A DNA stretch of 64,000 nt from Sphingomonas aurantiaca (GTDB lineage: Bacteria; Pseudomonadota; Alphaproteobacteria; Sphingomonadales; Sphingomonadaceae), in NCBI RefSeq assembly GCF_003050705.1, contig NZ_QAOG01000008.1, positions 124,001 through 188,000 of the forward strand, written 5' to 3'. The translations under genes were made by a program, and so were the position numbers. The notes beneath the pieces are model-generated. The model had not been told where the DNA came from. It ran no database searches and saw nothing but the letters and a program-made list of their open reading frames with translations. Shown piece by piece: positions 58,916 to 64,000 of this stretch (within the stretch, counting starts at the first letter, position 1; each line of letters opens with the position of its first letter).

Positions 58916-61405
58916 ATGGACCACCAGACCCCCTCCCCCCACGATACCCGCGAGCATCTCGTCGTGATCGGCAACGGCATGGCCGGCTGTCGCGCGGTCG
59001 AGGAGCTGATCGCGCGCGATCCGACCCGCTACCGCGTGACGATCTTCGGCGCCGAGCCGCACGTGAATTACAACCGCATCATGCTGTCGCCGGTGCTGGC
59101 GGGCGAGAAGACGTTCGAGCAGATCGTCATCAACGACCATAGCTGGTACGCGACCAACACGATCGACCTGGTGACGAGCGATCCGGTGCAGGCGATCGAC
59201 CGCGCGGCGAAGACCGTCACCGCGCGGTCGGGGCTGTGCGTGTCGTACGACCGGCTGCTGATCGCGACCGGCTCCGATCCGTTCATCATCCCCGTCCCCG
59301 GCAAGGACCTGCCCGGCGTCATCTCGTTCCGCGACATGGCCGATGTCGATCACATGCTCGAGGCCGCCGGCAAGGGTGGCGCGGCGGTCGTCATCGGCGG
59401 CGGCCTGCTCGGGCTCGAGGCCGCGCATGGCCTGACCTTGCGCGGCATGAAGGTCACGGTGATCCACCTGATGCCGACGCTGATGGAACGCCAGCTCGAC
59501 GAGGCGGCAGGGTGGCTGCTGAAATCGGCACTGGAGGCGCGCGGCCAGACCATCCTGACCGAAGCCAACACGGCCGAGATCGTCGGCGACACGCATGTCG
59601 AGGGCGTGCGGCTCAAGGACGGCACGCTGATCCCCGCGAGCCTTGTCGTCATGGCAGTGGGCATCCGCCCCTCCGTCGCCCTTGCGCGTGACGCCGGGCT
59701 CGAGATCGGCCGCGGGATCAAGGTCGACGACCATATGGTCACCAGCGACCCGTCGATCCTCGCGGTCGGCGAATGCGTCGAGCATGATGGCAATGTCTAC
59801 GGCCTCGTCGCACCGCTGTGGGACATGTGCCGCGCGCTCGCCGACGGGCTGACCGACAGCCACACCGGCTATCGCGGATCGGTGACCTCGACCAAGCTGA
59901 AGGTCGCTGGGCTCGACGTGTTCTCGGCGGGCGATTTCTCGGGCGGTGCTGGCGCGGAGGACATCGTCCTGCGCGATGCGTCGCGCGGCGTCTACAAACG
60001 CGTTGTGGTGAAGGACGACCGGATCGTCGGCACCGTGCTGTACGGCGATACCAGCGACGGCGGCTGGTATTTCGACCTGCTCAAGCGGCGCGAGGATATC
60101 TCGGGGTTGCGCGACATGCTGATCTTCGGCCAGGCCTACGCATCGGGAGGGGCGCAGGCGGACCCTAAGGCGGCCGTTGCGGCGCTCTCCGACGATGCGG
60201 AGATCTGCGGCTGCAACGGCGTCAGCAAGGGACAGGTCGTGGCGTGCATCGGCGCGGGCAACGCGACGCTCGACGCGGTCCGCGCCACCTGCAAGGCGTC
60301 CGCATCGTGCGGGTCGTGCACCGGCCTGGTCGAGACGTTGCTCGCGGTCACATTGGGCGACGAGTATTCGGGCGAACGTGCGGTGAAGACGGTGTGTAAA
60401 TGCACCAGCTTCGGCCACGACGACGTCCGCCGCGAGATCGTCGCGCAGGGCATGCGATCGATTCCCGAAGTCATGCAGAAGATGAGCTGGTCGACGCCCG
60501 ACGGCTGCTCGTCGTGCCGGCCCGCGCTCAATTACTATCTGCTCTGCGCGCTGCCCGGCGACTATAAGGACGACCAGCAGAGCCGGTTCGTCAACGAACG
60601 CGTGCACGCCAACATCCAGAAGGACGGCACCTATTCGGTCGTGCCGCGGATGTGGGGGGGGCTCACCAACCCACGCGAACTGCGCGCGATCGCCGATGTC
60701 GTCGAGAAATACGACGCGCCGATGGTCAAGGTGACGGGCGGCCAGCGGCTCGACATCTTCGGGATCAGGAAGGAGGATCTGCCCGCGGTCTGGGCCGATC
60801 TCAACGCCGCCGGGATGGTCAGCGGCCATGCGTACGGCAAGAGCTTGCGCACCGTGAAGACGTGCGTCGGGTCCGACTGGTGCCGGTTCGGGACGCAGGA
60901 TTCGACCGGGCTCGGCGTCAAGGTCGAGCAGATGACCTGGGGATCGTGGATGCCGCACAAGTTCAAGATCGCGGTATCGGGCTGCCCGCGGAATTGCGCC
61001 GAGGCGACGATCAAGGACTTCGGCGTGGTCTGCGTCGACAGCGGCTACGAGCTGTCGGTCGGCGGCAATGGCGGGATGAAGGTCCGCGCGACCGATTTCC
61101 TGTGCAAGGTCGCGACCGAGGAAGAGGCGATGCATTATTGCGCCGCGTTCATCCAGTTGTACCGCGAGGAGGCGCGCTATCTCGAGCGCACCGCGCCGTG
61201 GATCGAGCGGATCGGCGTGGCCTATATCCGCGAGCGGATCGCCGACGATGCCGAGGGTCGCGATGCGCTGGCGGCGCGGTTCCTGTTCTCGCAGCAGTTC
61301 ACGCAGGACGATCCCTGGGCGGCACGCGCGGCGGGCGAGCACCGCGAACAGCACGCCCCGATGGCGCGCTTCACCCCCATCGATGCAACGAGGGAAATGG
61401 CATGA
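58916..61405 (+). CDS. nirB: Assimilatory nitrite reductase [NAD(P)H], large subunit
   Basis: An 829-residue enzyme that reduces nitrite to ammonium in the cytosol. Domains in order: FAD-binding (LVVIGNGMAGCRAVEEL), NAD(P)-binding (VVIGGGLLGLEAAHGL), a BFD-type [2Fe-2S] domain starting at C431-x-C433 (ICGCNGVSKGQV) with C-x2-C in ASCGSCTG, a second CKC...CSSC cysteine set, and the sirohaem/[4Fe-4S] core with C650-x5-C656 and C690-x3-C694 (SGCPRNCAEA). All are intact. The gene overlaps nirD by 4 nt. Confidence 0.96.
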   Translation: MDHQTPSPHDTREHLVVIGNGMAGCRAVEELIARDPTRYRVTIFGAEPHVNYNRIMLSPVLAGEKTFEQIVINDHSWYATNTIDLVTSDPVQAIDRAAKTVTARSGLCVSYDRLLIATGSDPFIIPVPGKDLPGVISFRDMADVDHMLEAAGKGGAAVVIGGGLLGLEAAHGLTLRGMKVTVIHLMPTLMERQLDEAAGWLLKSALEARGQTILTEANTAEIVGDTHVEGVRLKDGTLIPASLVVMAVGIRPSVALARDAGLEIGRGIKVDDHMVTSDPSILAVGECVEHDGNVYGLVAPLWDMCRALADGLTDSHTGYRGSVTSTKLKVAGLDVFSAGDFSGGAGAEDIVLRDASRGVYKRVVVKDDRIVGTVLYGDTSDGGWYFDLLKRREDISGLRDMLIFGQAYASGGAQADPKAAVAALSDDAEICGCNGVSKGQVVACIGAGNATLDAVRATCKASASCGSCTGLVETLLAVTLGDEYSGERAVKTVCKCTSFGHDDVRREIVAQGMRSIPEVMQKMSWSTPDGCSSCRPALNYYLLCALPGDYKDDQQSRFVNERVHANIQKDGTYSVVPRMWGGLTNPRELRAIADVVEKYDAPMVKVTGGQRLDIFGIRKEDLPAVWADLNAAGMVSGHAYGKSLRTVKTCVGSDWCRFGTQDSTGLGVKVEQMTWGSWMPHKFKIAVSGCPRNCAEATIKDFGVVCVDSGYELSVGGNGGMKVRATDFLCKVATEEEAMHYCAAFIQLYREEARYLERTAPWIERIGVAYIRERIADDAEGRDALAARFLFSQQFTQDDPWAARAAGEHREQHAPMARFTPIDATREMA

Positions 61406-61740
61406 TCGGCGAATGGCTTGATATCGGCTGGGTCGACGAGATCCCGGTCCGCGGCAGCCGCACGGTGCAGGTGACGGGCGGCGACGACATCGCGGTGTTC
61501 CGCACCGGCGACGGCCGGGTCTACGCGCTCGCCGATCGCTGTCCGCACAAGGGCGGTCGGTTGTCGCAGGGGATCGTGCACGGCGGCGCGGTGGCGTGCC
61601 CGCTGCACAATTGGCGCATTGCGCTGGATACCGGCGAGGCGCTGGGCGAGGACAAGGGGTGTACGCCGGTGATTCCGGTGAAGGTGTCGGGCGGCCGCGT
61701 GCTTCTCTGCCGCGCCTCGACGATGAAGGCCGCGGCGTGA
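61402..61740 (+). CDS. nirD: Nitrite reductase small subunit, Rieske-type
   Basis: A 112-residue Rieske-fold protein. The [2Fe-2S] ligands are C47-P-H49 (DRCPHKGG) and C66-x2-H69 (ACPLHNW), so this copy keeps a cluster, unlike some NirD proteins that lost it. It starts within the nirB stop. Its last 34 nt, including the stop codon, are copied in the tandem repeats that follow, so the repeat unit arose by duplication starting inside this gene. Confidence 0.94.
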   Translation: MIGEWLDIGWVDEIPVRGSRTVQVTGGDDIAVFRTGDGRVYALADRCPHKGGRLSQGIVHGGAVACPLHNWRIALDTGEALGEDKGCTPVIPVKVSGGRVLLCRASTMKAAA

Positions 61741-62155
61741 TCGCGTCACTGCTCCCTCTCCCCTGCGGGGAGAGGGTCGGGGTGAGGGGTTGGGGTGCGT
61801 GCTGCGCTTCCCAACTGCCCCTCACCCAACCCTCTCCCCGAGGGGGAGAGGGCTATCTGCCGCGCCACGACGATGAGGGCGGCGGCGTGATCGCATCGCT
61901 GCTCCCTCTCCCCTGCGGGGAGAGGGTCGGGGTGAGGGGTTGGGGTGCGTGCTGCGCTTCCCAACTCCCCCTCACCGTACCCTCTCCCCGAGGGGGAGAG
62001 GGCTATCTGCCGCGCCTCGACGATGAAGGCGGCGGCGTGATCGCATCGCTGCTCCCTCTCCCCTGTGGGGAGAGGGTCGGGGTGAGGGGTTGGGGTGCGT
62101 GCTGCGCTTCCCAACTGCCCCTCACCGTACCCTCTCCCCGAGGGGGAGAGGGCTA
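61707..62155 (+). repeat. Three tandem copies of a 150-bp unit between nirD and the nitrate reductase
   Basis: Units start at 61707, 61857 and 62007, with an exact 150-bp period and only a few differences. Each starts with the last 34 nt of nirD (CTGCCGCGCC...GGCGTGA) and continues into a palindromic element with CCCTCTCCCC-TG-CGGGGAGAGGG and CCCTCTCCCC-GAG-GGGGAGAGGG-type hairpins and CCCCTCAC/GTGAGGGG arms. The last hairpin ends 3 nt before the reductase ATG and supplies its only ribosome site. Confidence 0.9.
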
Positions 62156-64000
62156 ATGACGTCCGTCCGCACGACCTGCGCCTATTGCGGAGTCGGCTGT
62201 GGCGTCCTCGCGACGCCGACCGGTGAGCGCGGCGTCACGATCAAGGGTGACCCCGACCACCCCGCCAACGCGGGCAAGCTCTGCTCGAAGGGCACGCATC
62301 TCGGCGAGACGATCGGGCTCGAAGGCCGCCTCCTCACCCCGATGATCGGCCAGCGCCGCGCCTCCTGGGACAAGGCGCTCGACCTCGTCGCCAGACGCTT
62401 CCGCGACACGATCGCTCAGTACGGGCCGAACAGCGTCGCCTTCTACGTCTCGGGGCAGTTGCTGACCGAGGACTATTACGTCGCCAACAAGCTGATGAAG
62501 GGCTTTATCGGCTCGGCCAACATCGACACCAATTCGCGGCTCTGCATGGCGAGCGCGGTCGCCGGGCACACGCGCGCGTTCGGCGAGGACATCGTGCCCG
62601 CCGCTTACGACGATCTCGACGTCGCCGACCTTATCGTGCTGGTCGGATCGAACACCGCCTGGTGCCATCCGATCGTCTATCAACGCATCCGCGCGCGCTG
62701 CGAGGCCGACGCCAAGCTCGTCGTGATCGACCCGCGCCGGACCGAGACCGCGGACGAGGCGGACCTGCATCTCGCAATCCGGCCCGGCACCGACGTCGCG
62801 CTGATGAACGGCCTGCTCGCCTGGTGCCGCGACGCGGGCGTGGTCGACCATGACTATCTCACGCGCCACGTCGCGACACCCGACGCGTTCTGGGATCAGG
62901 TCGGCGACGGCAGCGACCTGTGGTCGGTGGCGCGCACCTGCGACGTATCGCCGCAGGACCTCAGGCGCTTTTTCGAGCTGTTCGCCGCGACGCCGCGCAC
63001 CGTGACGCTGTTCAGCCAGGGCGTGAACCAGTCGCTGTCGGGCACCGATCAGGTCAACGCGATCACCAATCTCCACCTTGCGACCGGCCGCATCGGCAAG
63101 CCGGGTGCGGCCCCCTTCTCGATCACCGGCCAGCCCAACGCGATGGGCGGTCGCGAGGTCGGGGGGCTCGCCTCGAGCCTCGCCGCGCATATGGATTTCG
63201 CGCCCGAGAACGTCGCGCGCGTCGGCCGGTTCTGGGCGGCCCCCAACATGGCTACCAAGCCGGGACTGAAGGCGGTCGACCTGTTCCGCGAGCTCGGTAC
63301 CGGCCGGATCAAGGCGCTCTGGGTGATGGCGACCAACCCGGCCGTCTCGATGCCCGACGCCGGCAGCGTCCGCGAGGCGCTGGCCGCGTGCCCGTTCGTC
63401 GTCGTCTCCGACGTGGTCGCGACGACCGACACGTCGGTCCACGCGCATGTCCGCCTGCCCGCCGCCGCCTGGGGCGAGAAGGACGGCACCGTCACCAACT
63501 CCGACCGCACGATCAGCCGCCAGCGCGCGTTCCTGGCCGCGCCCGGCGAGGCGAAACCCGACTGGTGGATCGTCTCGCAGGTCGGGCGGCGGATGGGGTG
63601 GAAGAGCGCCTTCCCCTATGATCGCCCCGCCGAGATCTGGCGCGAACATTGCCGGCTGTCGGCCTATGAAAATAATGGCGCGCGGCTGTTCGCGCTTCCC
63701 GGCCACGCCGCCAAGGGCAATGCCGAGTACGACGCGATGACCCCGTTCCGCTGGGGCGGCACGCCGTTCGCGGATGGCCGGTTCTCGACGCCGGACGGCC
63801 GCGCACGGCTGATCCCGGTCGAGCAGAAGCCGGTCGCCGCGCCGCTCAAGCAATGGCCGATGACGCTCAACACCGGGCGGTATCGCGACCAGTGGCACAG
63901 CATGACGCGCACCGGTCTGTCGCCCAAGCTCGCGCGGCACCGCGAGGAGCCGCTGGTCGAGATCCACCCCGACGATGCTGCGCGGCTGGGGATCGTCGAT
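62156..64000 (+). CDS. Assimilatory nitrate reductase catalytic subunit, 3' partial
   Basis: Molybdopterin enzyme that reduces nitrate to nitrite; 615 codons are visible and the gene runs off the window. The N-terminal [4Fe-4S] set is C8-x2-C11-x3-C15-x27-C43 (TCAYCGVGCG, KLCSKG). The molybdenum-ligand Cys is C130 (NTNSRLCMASA-type segment, read here as DTNSRLCMAS). GQPNAMGGREVGGL and LWVMATNPAVSMPD fit the NasA/NarB/NasC class, and the lack of a signal peptide shows a cytosolic enzyme. The start overlaps the TAA of a frame running through the repeats. The electron-donor domain, if fused, would lie beyond the window. Confidence 0.93.
   Translation, partial: MTSVRTTCAYCGVGCGVLATPTGERGVTIKGDPDHPANAGKLCSKGTHLGETIGLEGRLLTPMIGQRRASWDKALDLVARRFRDTIAQYGPNSVAFYVSGQLLTEDYYVANKLMKGFIGSANIDTNSRLCMASAVAGHTRAFGEDIVPAAYDDLDVADLIVLVGSNTAWCHPIVYQRIRARCEADAKLVVIDPRRTETADEADLHLAIRPGTDVALMNGLLAWCRDAGVVDHDYLTRHVATPDAFWDQVGDGSDLWSVARTCDVSPQDLRRFFELFAATPRTVTLFSQGVNQSLSGTDQVNAITNLHLATGRIGKPGAAPFSITGQPNAMGGREVGGLASSLAAHMDFAPENVARVGRFWAAPNMATKPGLKAVDLFRELGTGRIKALWVMATNPAVSMPDAGSVREALAACPFVVVSDVVATTDTSVHAHVRLPAAAWGEKDGTVTNSDRTISRQRAFLAAPGEAKPDWWIVSQVGRRMGWKSAFPYDRPAEIWREHCRLSAYENNGARLFALPGHAAKGNAEYDAMTPFRWGGTPFADGRFSTPDGRARLIPVEQKPVAAPLKQWPMTLNTGRYRDQWHSMTRTGLSPKLARHREEPLVEIHPDDAARLGIVD

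Noticed and set aside
58721..61825. A 1034-codon minus-strand frame opposite nirB and nirD
   Set aside because: Antisense shadow of well-defined enzymes. It has no ribosome site, domains or signal.
61707..62155. Could the regular repeats be a CRISPR array?
   Set aside because: The 150-bp units are near-identical throughout with no variable spacers, and no cas genes are present.
61596..62156. A 186-codon frame running through the 150-bp repeats and ending TAATG at the reductase start
   Set aside because: Not annotated as a gene: its start lies inside nirD in another frame and its peptide is the typical translation of a palindromic repeat. Possible translational coupling is kept as a finding.

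Overview
The window looks like chromosomal DNA of a GC-rich alphaproteobacterium, most likely Sphingomonas or a close sphingomonad. This is inferred from the high GC content, the large oligosaccharide-type TonB-dependent receptor, the TorF-type porin, the paired Crp/Fnr regulators, the NasT-NasS nitrate module and the extragenic palindromes. No tRNA, rRNA, transposase, integrase or CRISPR array was seen. The window opens inside a pseudoazurin gene and ends inside an assimilatory nitrate reductase gene.

Layout. (1) 1-9003: pseudoazurin end, an ABM-domain monooxygenase, a small exported protein, a complete RND efflux operon (adaptor, pump, outer-membrane factor) and an OmpR-type two-component pair. 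(2) 9011-17635: an AraC-type PobR-like regulator divergent from one compact operon, pobA-pcaIJ-pcaHG-pcaB-pcaDC fusion-pcaF, which encodes the whole route from 4-hydroxybenzoate to succinyl-CoA and acetyl-CoA. (3) 17653-23102: mannonate dehydratase, a FadR-type GntR regulator and a large TonB-dependent receptor, a probable uronate or oligosaccharide uptake locus. (4) 23493-28740: a single-domain receiver, two divergent Crp/Fnr regulators, a Gly/Glu-rich small exported protein, a PiuC-type dioxygenase and a DUF885 peptidase-like protein. (5) 28772-33511: an export operon (TolC, HlyD and two ABC-2 permeases) with no ATPase gene. (6) 33978-38683: an SRPBCC/alcohol dehydrogenase/SDR/SDR operon resembling stress-response genes, then a class A beta-lactamase-like lipoprotein. 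(7) 38923-42848: a divergent ClC-type channel, a TorF porin gene broken by an in-frame stop, and small proteins. (8) 42980-51387: an oxygen-responsive block of ompW, cydC, cydD, cydABX, an FNR gene with an Fe-S cysteine set, and a hemerythrin-like gene; 14-bp FNR-type boxes lie in three of its promoter regions. (9) 51531-55037: a DUF3857/transglutaminase periplasmic protein. (10) 55351-64000: nasT-nasS, an RNA leader with two AACGAA hexaloops and a terminator, a nitrate/nitrite transporter, nirB, nirD, a triplicated 150-bp repeat, and the nitrate reductase.

How the parts work together. NasS (nitrate sensor) should release NasT, which binds the two hexaloop hairpins and prevents termination ahead of the transporter-nirB-nirD-reductase genes. 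FNR, encoded at the end of the cyd operon, should act on the palindromic boxes before ompW and between cydD and cydA. In those two places the box and a shared GCGCCTAG sequence have identical spacing. PobR should switch on the aromatic operon from a short divergent region that contains a perfect inverted repeat.
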